Part shown: positions 51,548-60,046 of the stretch, one piece after another | Layout: every line of letters begins with the position of its first letter | Numbering within the stretch: the first letter of the stretch is position 1 | NCBI RefSeq assembly: GCF_001613305.1 | Contig: NZ_BDCC01000011.1 | Location: forward strand, 56,938-120,937 | Length of the DNA: 64,000 nucleotides | Direction of reading: 5' to 3' | DNA from: Nocardia vaccinii NBRC 15922 | Lineage (GTDB): Bacteria; Actinomycetota; Actinomycetes; Mycobacteriales; Mycobacteriaceae | The notes under the pieces: generated by a model | The model's database searches: none | What the model saw: the letters and a program-made list of their open reading frames with translations, nothing else | What the model was told of the DNA's origin: nothing | Translations under genes and position numbers: made by a program

Positions 51548-52251
51548 AACAATTCGAAGCCGATGGCCCGCTCGGCGGGGAACCCCTCGATCGGCGCGGT
51601 CGCGCCCGCCACGATCGCCTGGGCCTGCACCGGAACCGGCGCCGGGCCCAGCGCCGCGAGGTAACGACCGTGGGCCAGAATCGATTTCGTCGCCGCATCG
51701 ATCGAATCGGTGACATCGACGGCATGGGTGACGGCCGATCCGGTCACCGCGGCCCATCGAACCGTCCAGATCGGCAGGCCGCTCAGTTCGGTGAAGATCC
51801 ACTCGTTGGCGGCATCGGCGATCGCATCGAGTGCGGCGCGACCGACCGCGCGATGATCGGCGCTGTTGGCGCGTCCGGGCGCCCAGGTGTCGTGAAAGTT
51901 GAACAGTACGACCATTTCCGGGCGATAGCGGCGGATCGCTCTGGCCAGATCGCGGCGCAGCGGCAGGCTCTCCTCGATCCGGCCGTCCGGGTAGTCGAGG
52001 AATTCCACGTCCTGCACGCCCACGGCCTTGGCCGCGGCGATCTCTTCTCGCTCGCGCAGCGGCCCGGTCTGCGCCGGGGGCAGCCCGGCGATCCCGGCCT
52101 CTCCGCGACTGGCCAACACGTAGCGAATCCGCTTGCCCTGCAAGGTCCATCGGTGCACCACGGCCGCAGCCTCGTACTCGATGTCGCCCGGATGCGCGAC
52201 GATGACGAGTCCGGTCTGCCAATCCTCGGGTACCTGATCCATGGCTCCCAT
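51532..52251 (-). CDS. PIG-L family deacetylase
   Basis: About 239 residues from the ATG at 52251 (or 52242). The first motif is VAHPGDIEYEAA: the family has AHPDDxE, so the second Asp is Gly here. The second motif is NSADHRAVGRAALDAI, equivalent to HPDHxxxG with His/Asp retained, and FELFYIRG ends the protein. Zinc-dependent N-acetylglucosaminyl deacetylases of this group include MshB and Mca. The Asp-to-Gly change could weaken metal binding. It is tail to tail with the HD-domain gene. Confidence 0.82.
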   Translation of the reverse strand: MGAMDQVPEDWQTGLVIVAHPGDIEYEAAAVVHRWTLQGKRIRYVLASRGEAGIAGLPPAQTGPLREREEIAAAKAVGVQDVEFLDYPDGRIEESLPLRRDLARAIRRYRPEMVVLFNFHDTWAPGRANSADHRAVGRAALDAIADAANEWIFTELSGLPIWTVRWAAVTGSAVTHAVDVTDSIDAATKSILAHGRYLAALGPAPVPVQAQAIVAGATAPIEGFPAERAIGFELFYIRG

Positions 52252-52271
52252 TGAATCATCGCACATGCGAA

Positions 52272-52303
52272 CGGGCCGCACGGAATGGATTCCGAGCGGC
52301 CCG
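52272..52303 (-). terminator. Hairpin terminator of the small membrane protein gene
   Basis: Interrupted palindrome: CGGGCCGC A CGGAAT, GG, ATTCCG A GCGGCCCG, a 14-pair stem with a single A-A mismatch. It lies 11 bases beyond the stop of the 58-residue membrane protein gene. Confidence 0.7.
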
Positions 52304-52314
52304 CGCAGCGAGAT

Positions 52315-52491
52315 CTACAGCTTGTCGACCGTCGATTTCGAGCCCGAAACCGCCTTGTACAGCAGGTAGAGCCCGAATACGACCAGGCTGATCATCAAAA
52401 TCGGGAACAGCGCCTTCACCAGCGCCCCGACCACGATCAGCACCAGCCAGACGACTGCGACCACGCCCAGAATCTTCCAGAACATGCTCAT
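52315..52491 (-). CDS. Small membrane protein
   Basis: 58 residues from the ATG at 52491 with GGGAGGA 9 bases upstream. It is a double-helix hydrophobic protein: MSMFWKILGVVAVVWLVLI and ILMISLVVFGLYLLYKAV with a polar Ser/Lys C-terminus. There is no recognised domain. It has its own terminator; upstream (52595-52613) is a pair of direct repeats. Function unknown; many such proteins accompany envelope-stress genes. Confidence 0.65.
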   Translation of the reverse strand: MSMFWKILGVVAVVWLVLIVVGALVKALFPILMISLVVFGLYLLYKAVSGSKSTVDKL

Positions 52492-52594
52492 TTGGTCCAT
52501 TCCTCCCGAAGGTTTCCGTCGAACCTCCGCTACGTGATCCGACACCCTCCATACTGCCGACACCGCCGTAGAAAATCACCAGGTCAACCTCGAT

Positions 52595-52613
52595 ATCAGG
52601 GTTAAATCAGGGT
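52595..52613. repeat. Direct repeats ATCAGGGT, 11-bp period
   Basis: ATCAGGGT occurs at 52595-52602 and 52606-52613, one helical turn apart, about 105 bases before the small membrane protein gene. Such phased repeats resemble response-regulator sites. Confidence 0.35.
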
Positions 52614-52777
52614 ACTTCCCGAGGGCCGTCCCAGACCGCCGGCGCGACACCGACGGACGCGGACCCTACCCGCCGCCGACCGTAATTCCGGACGACCACG
52701 CCGTACGCACGGCGAGTGCCGAAGGAACCCGACGAAAAGCCGTGATTCCTCGATCCCCGTGGCGACGGTGGCCGCGC

Positions 52778-53617
52778 TCATCCGGTGAGCGTCTGTGTCC
52801 CCAGAACCGCGATCAGTGCCAAACGCTCGGCATCCTCGGTGCCCGGTTCGGCGGTGTAGATCATGATGCGCAGATCGCTGCCGGTGACGGTGAGAATGTC
52901 GCAGTCCAGCGTCACCGGGCCGACCAGCGGGTGATCGATGATCTTCGGGCCTGCATCACGGCGGCCGACCGCACCCGAATCCCAGATCTCCGCGAATCGC
53001 GCACTTCCGGTGCGCAGGGTGGTGATCAGATCCTGTAGCTGGCGGTCGGCCGGATATCGGGCCGCGGCGGTGCGCAGATCGGTCACCAACGCGGTTTCGT
53101 GGGCGGCAAGCGCCTCCGGAGTGCGGCGGGCGTGGGGCCCGGCCCCGAGGAAATGCCGCCACACCCCGTTGCGCTCGACGCCGGCCAACCCGGACTGATC
53201 GCCGACCAACGCCACATGCTGCGGGTTGGCGAGCAGAAGTTGCCAGGTCGCGTCGTAGACCGCGACCGGTGTGCCGGTCAGACGGTCCAGTACCCGCTGC
53301 ACGCTGGCGGTGATGTGGCGCGGCACCAGGTCCGGATCCGGCAGCGGCAGGTTCGCCAACCGGAACAGGTGTGCCCGTTCGGCGACGGACAATCGCAGCG
53401 CCCGCGCGAGCGCCTCCACCACCTGCGCCGACGGATTCGACGCGCGCCCCTGCTCCAGCCGGGTGATGTAATCCACCGAGATCCCCGCCAGCAGGGCCAA
53501 CTCCTCACGACGCAGTCCGGGAGCGCGCCGCCGCTCGCCCCCGGGCAATCCCGCGTCCGCGGGCTCGAGCCGGTCGCGCCACCGCCGCATCGCCGCACCG
53601 AATTCCGAGGTCGCCAT
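52778..53617 (-). CDS. XRE/MmyB-type transcriptional regulator
   Basis: 279 residues from the ATG at 53617. N-terminal helix-turn-helix: RREELALLAGISVDYITRLE and QGRASNPSAQVVEALARALR. The C-terminal MmyB-like ligand (fatty-acid binding type) domain starts near residue 105 (VYDATWQLLLANPQHVALVG). Proteins of this group often control a neighbouring SDR gene transcribed in the opposite direction, as found here (53719). The 101-base gap should hold the operator. Confidence 0.86.
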   Translation of the reverse strand: MATSEFGAAMRRWRDRLEPADAGLPGGERRRAPGLRREELALLAGISVDYITRLEQGRASNPSAQVVEALARALRLSVAERAHLFRLANLPLPDPDLVPRHITASVQRVLDRLTGTPVAVYDATWQLLLANPQHVALVGDQSGLAGVERNGVWRHFLGAGPHARRTPEALAAHETALVTDLRTAAARYPADRQLQDLITTLRTGSARFAEIWDSGAVGRRDAGPKIIDHPLVGPVTLDCDILTVTGSDLRIMIYTAEPGTEDAERLALIAVLGTQTLTG

Positions 53618-53718
53618 GGGTCCAGTCTGCGACAACCGATCGCATCGTGCCTGGTATCGCCAGTCCCAGGACATACGGACGACTGGCTGAGCAGGCCGGG
53701 CGGGGTGAGCCTGGAGCC

Positions 53719-54426
53719 ATGACGACAACATTGATCACCGGAGCGAACAAGGGCATCGGACTGGAAACCGCCCGGCGGCTCATCGCCGCAGGGCACACCG
53801 TCTACATCGGCGCACGCGATCCGGAGCGGGGCCGCCGGGCCGCCGAACAGGTCGGTGCGCGCCTGGTACAACTGGACGTCACCGATGACGCCTCCGTCGC
53901 CGCGGCGGCGAAGACCGTCGAGGCCGACGGCGGGCTGGACGTGCTGATCAACAATGCGGGCATCGAGACTCGCAATGCGGACAACAGCGTGCCCGGTGCG
54001 GCCGAGGTCACCGGCGAGATGATCCGAGAAGTGTTCGACACCAACGTATTCGGCGTCGTACGGGTGATGCGCGCCTTCTTGCCGCTGCTGGAGCGCTCCG
54101 CCGCCCCGGTGGTGGTGAATCTCGGCAGCGGCCTCGGCTCGCTCACCGCTGTCTCGGCCCCGGGCAGCCCCGCCCACGCCTATCCGGGCCTGGCCTACCC
54201 GACGTCCAAGACAGCGGTGAACATGCTCACCGTGCAGTATGCCAAGGCGTTCCCGGCCATGCGTATCAATGTCGTCGAACCCGGTTACACCGCAACGGAT
54301 CTCAACGGCCACTCCGGCCATCAGACCGTCGAACGGGCCGCCGAGATCGTCGTCCGGATGGCCCGGACCCCGCCGGACGGCCCGACCGGAGGTTACTTCG
54401 ACATCTCCGGGCCGTTGCCCTGGTGA
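53719..54426 (+). CDS. Short-chain dehydrogenase
   Basis: 235 residues from the ATG at 53719 (CTGGAG upstream). NADP site LITGANKGIGLETARRL, Arg in YIGARDPERG supporting NADPH, NNAGIETRN, Ser in NLGSGLGSL and YPTSKTAVNML as Tyr-Lys. The divergent XRE/MmyB regulator at 52778-53617 most likely controls it. The C-terminus (GYFDISGPLPW) is typical for reductases of aldehydes/ketones. Substrate unknown. Confidence 0.88.
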   Translation: MTTTLITGANKGIGLETARRLIAAGHTVYIGARDPERGRRAAEQVGARLVQLDVTDDASVAAAAKTVEADGGLDVLINNAGIETRNADNSVPGAAEVTGEMIREVFDTNVFGVVRVMRAFLPLLERSAAPVVVNLGSGLGSLTAVSAPGSPAHAYPGLAYPTSKTAVNMLTVQYAKAFPAMRINVVEPGYTATDLNGHSGHQTVERAAEIVVRMARTPPDGPTGGYFDISGPLPW

Positions 54427-54690
54427 TGGACCGTTTCGGTACCGGTCACCGCTGTCTCGTGCACGCCGGTCAGTCCTCGAAGTTCCAGTAGCGCACGGTA
54501 ATCGGCGAGATCGGATGCGGCGGCGGTCCGTTCGGCCACCTGCCGCGAGACCTGCCCCGGATCGACGGCGGAAGCGGCGGGGACGATGGCGGCGATCCTC
54601 GGCCGCGGGCCGACCAACTACCAGCCTCAGCTGAAATACGTTGCAGCGCAGCGAAACTGTCGCCGCCCGTGCTCGACCGGGATTCGGCGA

Positions 54691-55602
54691 CTACCCGCGG
54701 AACCGGCTGTCCGCGAGGTCGGTCAGGGCCTGCGCCCAGCCGTCCAAGCGGTCGGCGGATTCGCGCAAGTTCAGCAGGGCCCAATCGGTTTCGGACAGGA
54801 CGGCGGCGGATTCGGGGACCGCCAGGATGCGGCCGGCGGCGGCGACCAGGGCCTCGTATTCGATGACGCCCGAATCGAGCCGGGAGGTCACCGCGCGCAC
54901 CTGACCGGACAGGTCCAGGCCCGGAATCGGATCAGCCTCACCCACCACGTCGGCCGTCTGCTCCATCGCCACGACGTCCGCGGCCAGGGCGTGCAGCGCC
55001 GCGGCGCAGGAGGCCGCGGTCTCGACGGCGTCGACGAGATCTTCCGCGGGCATCCGGCCACCCTGCGAGATGCGGCCGCTCAGGGCGTGCAATGCCGCCT
55101 CGGCGCGAACCAGGCGGGTGATCGGCGCACGCGCCGCCGACCGGACCGGCGGCAGTCGGCGCGGCACGAACGCCGCCCGCGGCAACGGATTTCGACGCAA
55201 TCGCAGATAACTCCGGGTGCTGACGGCGGCCCCGGTCACCATGGCCGCCGCACCGCCGCCGAGGACGATCACCGCCCACGCCGGAGCCGAGACGACGGCG
55301 AGTCCCGCGGCGCCCAGGGCGGTGATACCGGAGGCGGCACTCCAGCGCATGCTGCGCCGCCGCGCACGCCTGCGCCGCCGCAACTCGCGCTCACGAGGAT
55401 CGGCCCAGGCGCGCACGGCATGCATCGCGGTCTCCCCGGCCTCGCGCAGGGTGTCGGGCAGCCGCCGCGCCCGGTCGAGCTGCTCGGGCTCGATCCCGGA
55501 CTGCGACAACACTTCCCGAACCACCCGCGAGCGCATCGCACCGGACGACCGGCCGCGGGTGCGGCCCGTCGCAGGCTCGTCGGCGGCCTGCGATTTCCCC
55601 AT
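54691..55602 (-). CDS. pspM: Phage-shock envelope stress membrane protein PspM
   Basis: 303 residues from the ATG at 55602 (GAGGTG upstream). A basic N-terminal half (RELRRRRRARRRSMRW), two adjacent membrane segments (ASGITALGAAGLAVVSAPAW, AVIVLGGGAAAMVTGAAV) and a helical C-terminal domain rich in Ala/Leu/Glu. Position directly after pspA in the clgR-pspA order agrees with PspM (Rv2743c), which recruits PspA to the membrane. The last gene pspN of the mycobacterial unit is not seen; the XRE/SDR pair is there instead. Confidence 0.82.
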   Translation of the reverse strand: MGKSQAADEPATGRTRGRSSGAMRSRVVREVLSQSGIEPEQLDRARRLPDTLREAGETAMHAVRAWADPRERELRRRRRARRRSMRWSAASGITALGAAGLAVVSAPAWAVIVLGGGAAAMVTGAAVSTRSYLRLRRNPLPRAAFVPRRLPPVRSAARAPITRLVRAEAALHALSGRISQGGRMPAEDLVDAVETAASCAAALHALAADVVAMEQTADVVGEADPIPGLDLSGQVRAVTSRLDSGVIEYEALVAAAGRILAVPESAAVLSETDWALLNLRESADRLDGWAQALTDLADSRFRG

Positions 55603-55660
55603 CACCTCGATGCCTTTCGAACTCGCCGGGCGAGCGCCCCGGGCACTACTGCTGCGGGTA

Positions 55661-56488
55661 CTACTGCTGCGCGGCCTGACCGGGGTTGGCCTGCGGCTGC
55701 GCGGCGGCCGGATTCGGGGTCGGCGCGGCAACCTGCGGGGTGGCATCGCCCGCGGTCAGCGAGTCACCGCGCATCGAGGCGCGGATCTGCTCGAGCCGGC
55801 TGTGCCCGGCCATCTGCACACTGGCCTGCTGCACCTCGAGCATGCGGCCCTGCACCGAGTTACCGGCCAGCTCGGCCGCGCCCAGCGCATTGGCGTACCG
55901 GCGCTCGATCTTCTCCCGCACCGCGTCCAGGCTCGGCGTGCTGCCCGGGGCGGACAGCGTCGAATCCATCCGCTGCAGCGAGGCGGACACCTGCTCCTGC
56001 ATCTTGGCCTGCTCGAGCTGGCTGAGCAGCTTGGTGCGCTCGGCGACCTTCTGCTGCAACAGCATCGCGTTCTGCTCGACGGCCTTCTTGGCCTGCGCGG
56101 CGGCCTGCAACGACTGGTCGTGCAGCACCTTCAGATCCTCGACCGCCTGCTCGGCGGTGACCAGCTGCGCGGCGAACGCCTCGGCCGCGTTGGTGTATTG
56201 GATCGCCTTGTCGGTATCACCGGCCGTGGTCGCCTGATCCGCGAGCATGACCGCCTGACGGGCGTTGGAGTTGAGCTTCTCCACCTCGTCGAGCTGACGG
56301 TTCAGCTTCATCTCCAGCTGACGCTGGTTTCCGATCACCGATGCGGCCTGCTGCGACAGTGCCTGGTGCTGCCGCTGAGCCTCCTCGATGGCCTGCTGGA
56401 TCTGGACCTTCGGATCCGCGTGCTCCTCGATCTTGGAGTCGAAGAGGGCCATCAGGTACTTCCAGGCCTTGACGAACGGATTAGCCAT
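55661..56488 (-). CDS. pspA: Phage shock protein A (PspA/35 kDa antigen)
   Basis: 275 residues from the ATG at 56488. It begins [16 protein letters not shown] (amphipathic membrane helix) and continues as a long coiled coil of the PspA/IM30/Vipp1 family ([23 protein letters not shown]-like ERKL segments, [11 protein letters not shown]) and a Q/P/A-rich tail after about residue 222. It binds stressed membranes and, with ClgR, forms the feedback loop of actinobacterial envelope stress. It lies 58 bases before pspM. Confidence 0.93.
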   Translation of the reverse strand: MANPFVKAWKYLMALFDSKIEEHADPKVQIQQAIEEAQRQHQALSQQAASVIGNQRQLEMKLNRQLDEVEKLNSNARQAVMLADQATTAGDTDKAIQYTNAAEAFAAQLVTAEQAVEDLKVLHDQSLQAAAQAKKAVEQNAMLLQQKVAERTKLLSQLEQAKMQEQVSASLQRMDSTLSAPGSTPSLDAVREKIERRYANALGAAELAGNSVQGRMLEVQQASVQMAGHSRLEQIRASMRGDSLTAGDATPQVAAPTPNPAAAQPQANPGQAAQQ

Positions 56489-56707
56489 CGATTGATCCCG
56501 CCTCCATCTGACGCGCCGCGCTCCAACGCGACTGTAGTGCGCGACCGTCACGCACCCCTGTGGTACCTATCCTCCATTGCCCGACGCCCCGGGCAAGCGA
56601 ACTCGCCCGGGACCGATGCTCACTAGAGAATCTATCCGTTTCCGTTCCGTGGCACAGCCTCGTCGATGCCGATCACATAGCTTCGCCGATCGAATAACTT
56701 CCCCGGG

Positions 56708-57118
56708 TCAGTTCGCCTGAACCAGCACCAGCTTGTCCGCGGTCGGCGCGGGAATGACGATCCTGGTCTCGCCCGGGATCCGGGCGAAGGCCGACGGGGC
56801 CGGGGCGGCGGGCTCGGCCGGTACCGCGACCGCGGCGGCCGGCTCGGCCACCGCCGGTTCGCGCCGGGGGCGTCCGGCGGCGAAATCGTGCTCCGCCATG
56901 GTGATGCTCACATCGGACAGCACCTCGGACAACGGCACGTCCAGGGCCTGGCAGATCGCCGCCAGCAGCTCGCTGGACGCCTCCTTGCGGCCGCGCTCCA
57001 CCTCGGACAGATATCCCAGACTCACCCGGGCGGACGTGGACACCTCCCGCAGGGTCCGGCTCTGGGCGATCCGAGCACGCCGCAAACTATCTCCGATTGC
57101 CTCTCGCAGCAGCGTCAT
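56708..57118 (-). CDS. clgR: ClgR transcriptional regulator
   Basis: 136 residues from the ATG at 57118 (AAGGAG upstream; an ATG at 57139 would add seven residues). Helix-turn-helix: [20 protein letters not shown], then [18 protein letters not shown], as in ClgR/PopR. A Pro/Ala-rich linker and a C-terminal end ([10 protein letters not shown]) whose last residues probably serve as a ClpP degradation tag follow. It activates clp, psp and stress genes. A near-perfect palindrome at 57161-57181 lies in its promoter. Confidence 0.93.
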   Translation of the reverse strand: MTLLREAIGDSLRRARIAQSRTLREVSTSARVSLGYLSEVERGRKEASSELLAAICQALDVPLSEVLSDVSITMAEHDFAAGRPRREPAVAEPAAAVAVPAEPAAPAPSAFARIPGETRIVIPAPTADKLVLVQAN

Positions 57119-57160
57119 CTCGTTCTCCTTACGGTTCATGCCTGGCCGGACCGAGCCTAT

Positions 57161-57181
57161 GCAAGTGACAACGTCACATGC
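57161..57181. promoter_or_regulatory. Palindrome in the clgR promoter
   Basis: GCA A GTGAC AAC GTCAC A TGC: 9-base arms with one A-A mismatch around AAC, 43 bases before the clgR ATG. Placement fits a regulatory site for autoregulation or another stress regulator. Confidence 0.45.
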
Positions 57182-57266
57182 CCTCGGCTGGTTCCCATCC
57201 GTGGCCGCTGCATCGCCGGTGCTCCGGCGTCACGCGACGGCACGGACCGGGCCCGCGCCGACTCGC

Positions 57267-57764
57267 TCATCCCTCGCCCAGGCCTCGGGCGAGTTCGGTC
57301 ACGGCCGCGTGCACCGCTCCCATTCTGATCGTCCACCGGTCACCGGCCAGTTTCAACCGCAACACCTCGGTACCTTCCGGACCAGACATACCGAGGAACA
57401 CCGTGCCGACCGCATATCCGTCCTGCGAATCCGGCCCGGCCACCCCGGTCAAGCCGATCCCCCAGTCCGCCCCGCACACCCGCCGCGCGCCGGCCGCGAG
57501 CTGCTCGGCGGTTCCGGCCGCGACCGGGCCCTCGGTGGCAAGGAGATGCTCGTCCACTCCGGCCAAAGTGTGTTTGAGGTCGGTGGCATAGACGATCAGG
57601 CCCCCGCGCAGGACGGCACTGGCGCCGGGCACACCTGCGATGGTGGCCGACAGCAGACCGGCGGTGAGCGATTCGGCCGTGGCGACCGTCGCTCGGGCAG
57701 CCAGCAGACGTCGCACCAGATCGGCGGCCGGGACCACCGCGGTCAAGGGGTCGGGCGTCGTCAT
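57267..57764 (-). CDS. pncC: CinA C-terminal domain protein (NMN amidohydrolase PncC type)
   Basis: 165 residues from the ATG at 57764, overlapping the pgsA stop (ATGA). The family motifs TVATAESLTAGLLSATIA, GGLIVYATDLKHTLAGV and GIGLTGVAGPDSQDG (G-V-A-G-P) are all present, the serine of AESLTAG being the expected nucleophile. It deamidates nicotinamide mononucleotide in pyridine-nucleotide salvage. Lacks the N-terminal CinA/MoCF domain. Confidence 0.92.
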   Translation of the reverse strand: MTTPDPLTAVVPAADLVRRLLAARATVATAESLTAGLLSATIAGVPGASAVLRGGLIVYATDLKHTLAGVDEHLLATEGPVAAGTAEQLAAGARRVCGADWGIGLTGVAGPDSQDGYAVGTVFLGMSGPEGTEVLRLKLAGDRWTIRMGAVHAAVTELARGLGEG

Positions 57765-58444
57765 CGCGATTTGGCCGAGCGCGACCAGAGGCGCGCGGCC
57801 TGCACGATGTAGTCCAGGCCGGTCACGACCGTCAGCACGACGGCCACGTACATCAGCCACAGTCCCGCGGTGGCGAACGCACCGGACAGCGGCAACAGCA
57901 GTACCGCGATGGCGAGCGATTGCACCAGGGTCTTGAGTTTGCCGCCACGACCGGCCGGAATCACGCCGCGCCGCACCACGGCCAGGCGCAGCAGTGTGAT
58001 TCCGATCTCGCGGGCGCAGATCACCACCGTGAGCCACCAGGCCAGGTCGCCGAGCACCGACAACCCGATCAGCGCCGCGCCGATCAACGCCTTGTCGGCG
58101 ATCGGGTCGGCGAGTTTGCCGAAATCGGTGACCAGACCGTATTTGCGAGCCACCTGGCCATCGATGCGGTCGGTGATGGCCGCGATCCCGAACAGCGCCG
58201 CGGCCAGAATCCGCCAGCCCGTATCGTGTCCGGTCCCGGTGAACAGCGCCACCAGGAACAGCGGGACGATCAGGATCCGCAGCACGGTCAGAATATTGGC
58301 GATGTTCAGCACCGGCACGGCGGCCGGTTCGACGCTCTGCGGGACCGGAGCCGGTACCAGATTCGGACGCGGGCGGGCCGCCTCGGCCCGAGGTCGCAAA
58401 GAGTCCGGCCAGCCGCTGTCCATGTCGTCACTCTGCACGCTCAC
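57761..58444 (-). CDS. pgsA: CDP-diacylglycerol-glycerol-3-phosphate 3-phosphatidyltransferase
   Basis: 227 residues from the GTG at 58444, chosen because GAGG lies 6-9 bases upstream; a GTG at 58450 is also possible. The CDP-alcohol phosphotransferase signature is TDRIDGQVARKYG followed by LVTDFGKLADPIADK (D-x2-DG-x2-AR-x8-G-x3-D-x3-D pattern). Five to six membrane helices follow a 45-residue Pro-rich N-terminus. It makes phosphatidylglycerolphosphate. Position between pncC and argA agrees with pgsA3 of mycobacteria. Confidence 0.92.
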   Translation of the reverse strand: MSVQSDDMDSGWPDSLRPRAEAARPRPNLVPAPVPQSVEPAAVPVLNIANILTVLRILIVPLFLVALFTGTGHDTGWRILAAALFGIAAITDRIDGQVARKYGLVTDFGKLADPIADKALIGAALIGLSVLGDLAWWLTVVICAREIGITLLRLAVVRRGVIPAGRGGKLKTLVQSLAIAVLLLPLSGAFATAGLWLMYVAVVLTVVTGLDYIVQAARLWSRSAKSR

Positions 58445-58551
58445 CGGCACCCTCGTCCGGGTCGGGCCCGGAAAACCTCGGGCGAGCGGGCGGTGTGGAT
58501 GTGCGGCACCACACCAGACTATCGGTACCGAACCCGACTACTGTGCACCAC

Positions 58552-59094
58552 ATGACGACACGGGCAACACACAGCGGTTCGAGCGACGGGACGGTGGCCG
58601 ACACCCCGATCGTGCGCCGCGCCCGTACCTCGGACGTGCCCGCGATCAAGTCCCTGGTGGACGTGTACGCCGGGCGGATTCTGCTGGAGAAGAACCTGGT
58701 CACGCTCTACGAGTCGGTCCAGGAATTCTGGGTCGCCGAACTGGACGGCGACCTGATCGGATGTGGCGCATTGCACGTGCTGTGGGCCGATCTGGGCGAG
58801 GTCCGCACGGTGGCGGTGCATCCGAGCGTCAAGGGCAAGGGCGTGGGCCGCCTGATCGTCGATCAGCTCATCGCGACCGCGCGGGAATTGCAGCTGCGGC
58901 GGCTGTTCGTGCTGACTTTCGAGGTGCCCTTCTTCGAGCGGCACGGTTTCGCCGAGATCGACGGGACGCCGGTGACCGCGGAGGTGTTCGCCGAGATGTG
59001 CCGCTCCTACGACACCGGCGTCGCGGAATTCCTGGACCTGAGCTACGTCAAGCCGAACACCCTCGGCAATACTCGTATGCTGCTGAACCTCTGA
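58552..59094 (+). CDS. argA: Glutamate N-acetyltransferase, GNAT type
   Basis: 180 residues from the ATG at 58552. GNAT fold with acetyl-CoA motif VRTVAVHPSVKGKGVGRLIV and the conserved VPAIKSLVDVYAGRILLEKN start; it closely resembles the single-domain L-glutamate N-acetyltransferase (Rv2747). The gene is divergent from pgsA and upstream of ftsK, exactly the mycobacterial order. It starts arginine biosynthesis. The N-terminal 20 residues are polar. Confidence 0.92.
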   Translation: MTTRATHSGSSDGTVADTPIVRRARTSDVPAIKSLVDVYAGRILLEKNLVTLYESVQEFWVAELDGDLIGCGALHVLWADLGEVRTVAVHPSVKGKGVGRLIVDQLIATARELQLRRLFVLTFEVPFFERHGFAEIDGTPVTAEVFAEMCRSYDTGVAEFLDLSYVKPNTLGNTRMLLNL

Positions 59095-59147
59095 TCTCAC
59101 GATCGGATCTCGGTATCACCCCACCGTCGAACGCCCCGGGAGTCACC

Positions 59148-59432
59148 ATGGCCATCTTCGCCGTCCTCTACACCTACGCCGAGGCCCAGGCCGCGGGCCG
59201 TGACGAGCACCGCCCGGCCCACCGCGCCTGGCTCAACGAGCTGGTCGAGCAGGGCACCGTCCTGACCAGCGGCCCCTACCCGGACGGCTCCGGCGCGCTG
59301 ATCCTGGTCCGCACCGACGATCTGGCCGCCGCCCAGGCCCTGTTCGCCCAGGACCCGTTCGCGAAGCACGGCCTGCTGCAGGAGGCCCGCATCGTGGAGT
59401 GGAAGCCGACGATGGGCGCGTTCGTCGACTGA
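59148..59432 (+). CDS. YciI-like protein
   Basis: 94 residues from the ATG at 59148. The YciI family pattern is present: MAIFAVLYTYAEAQAAGRDE, HRAWLNELVEQGTVLTSGPY, then DGSGALILVRTDD and DPFAKHGL(L/x)xEARIVEW. YciI proteins are small ferredoxin-fold barrels with unclear enzymatic roles. It lies 53 bases after argA, same strand. Confidence 0.88.
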   Translation: MAIFAVLYTYAEAQAAGRDEHRPAHRAWLNELVEQGTVLTSGPYPDGSGALILVRTDDLAAAQALFAQDPFAKHGLLQEARIVEWKPTMGAFVD

Positions 59433-59559
59433 CGTCCGACGAAACCCTCTGCACCACAGACAATTTCAAAATCCAGTCAGCCACGAATCCGGCAGCGGGT
59501 AAATCCGGAGGCAAGCCTGGGCGCTACGCACAGCCGACCTGGTTCGGTACAGTGTGCGC

Positions 59560-59579
59560 CTATACAACCAGTTGCATAG
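59560..59579. promoter_or_regulatory. Inverted repeat before the SnoaL-like gene
   Basis: CTATACAAC and GTTGCATAG around CA, 9-base arms with one mismatch, ending 11 bases before the ATG at 59591. The CAAC-N2-GTTG core resembles MarR/TetR operators; no regulator gene is adjacent. Confidence 0.45.
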
Positions 59580-59590
59580 GTGAGGTGGCG

Positions 59591-60007
59591 ATGCATACAT
59601 TCCGGCAGGCGGTCGAGACGCACGATGCGGCGGCGATCGAGGCGACATTGGCGGACGACGTGGTGTTCACCAGTCCGGTGGCGTTCAAGCCGTATCCGGG
59701 GAAGGCGATCACCGCGGCCATTCTGCGCGGGGTGCTGCGGGTGTTCGAGGACTTCCGCTACGTCCGGGAGATCATCGATGCGAACGGCCGGGACGCGGCG
59801 CTGGTCTTCGAGGCCACCGTCGACGGAAAGCATGTCACCGGTTGTGATTTCGTTCATCTGAACGAGCACGGCAAGGTCGACGAGCTCACGGTGATGGTCC
59901 GGCCGCTCTCGGCCGCCACCGCCCTGGCCGAGGCGATGGGCGCGCAGTTCGAGCAGATCCAGCGTGAGGCAGCCGAGCAGATCCAGCGTGAGACGGCCGG
60001 CGCCTGA
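59591..60007 (+). CDS. SnoaL/NTF2-like protein
   Basis: 138 residues from the ATG at 59591 (GAGGTG upstream). NTF2-like cone fold: FRQAVETHDAAAIEATLADD, VFTSPVAFKPYPGK, FEDFRYVREIID and GCDFVHLNEHGKVDELTVMV. Such small proteins act as isomerases, cyclases or epoxide hydrolases. The C-terminal tail contains a duplicated EQIQRE element (18-bp repeats at 59951 and 59975). An inverted repeat lies immediately upstream. Confidence 0.85.
   Translation: MHTFRQAVETHDAAAIEATLADDVVFTSPVAFKPYPGKAITAAILRGVLRVFEDFRYVREIIDANGRDAALVFEATVDGKHVTGCDFVHLNEHGKVDELTVMVRPLSAATALAEAMGAQFEQIQREAAEQIQRETAGA
59951..59992 (+). repeat. 18-bp tandem direct repeat in the SnoaL-like gene
   Basis: GAGCAGATCCAGCGTGAG at 59951-59968 and again at 59975-59992, period 24 bp, encoding a duplicated EQIQRE(A/T) element in the C-terminal tail. 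The exact identity suggests a recent in-frame duplication. Confidence 0.8.
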
Positions 60008-60046
60008 TCGGCACGGCCTCCGGCCGAGGGTCGATACCCTGATCAT

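Noticed and set aside
54427..54690. Possible 74-residue protein on the minus strand at 54393-54617
   Set aside because: It overlaps the end of the SDR gene, has no convincing start and no family likeness.
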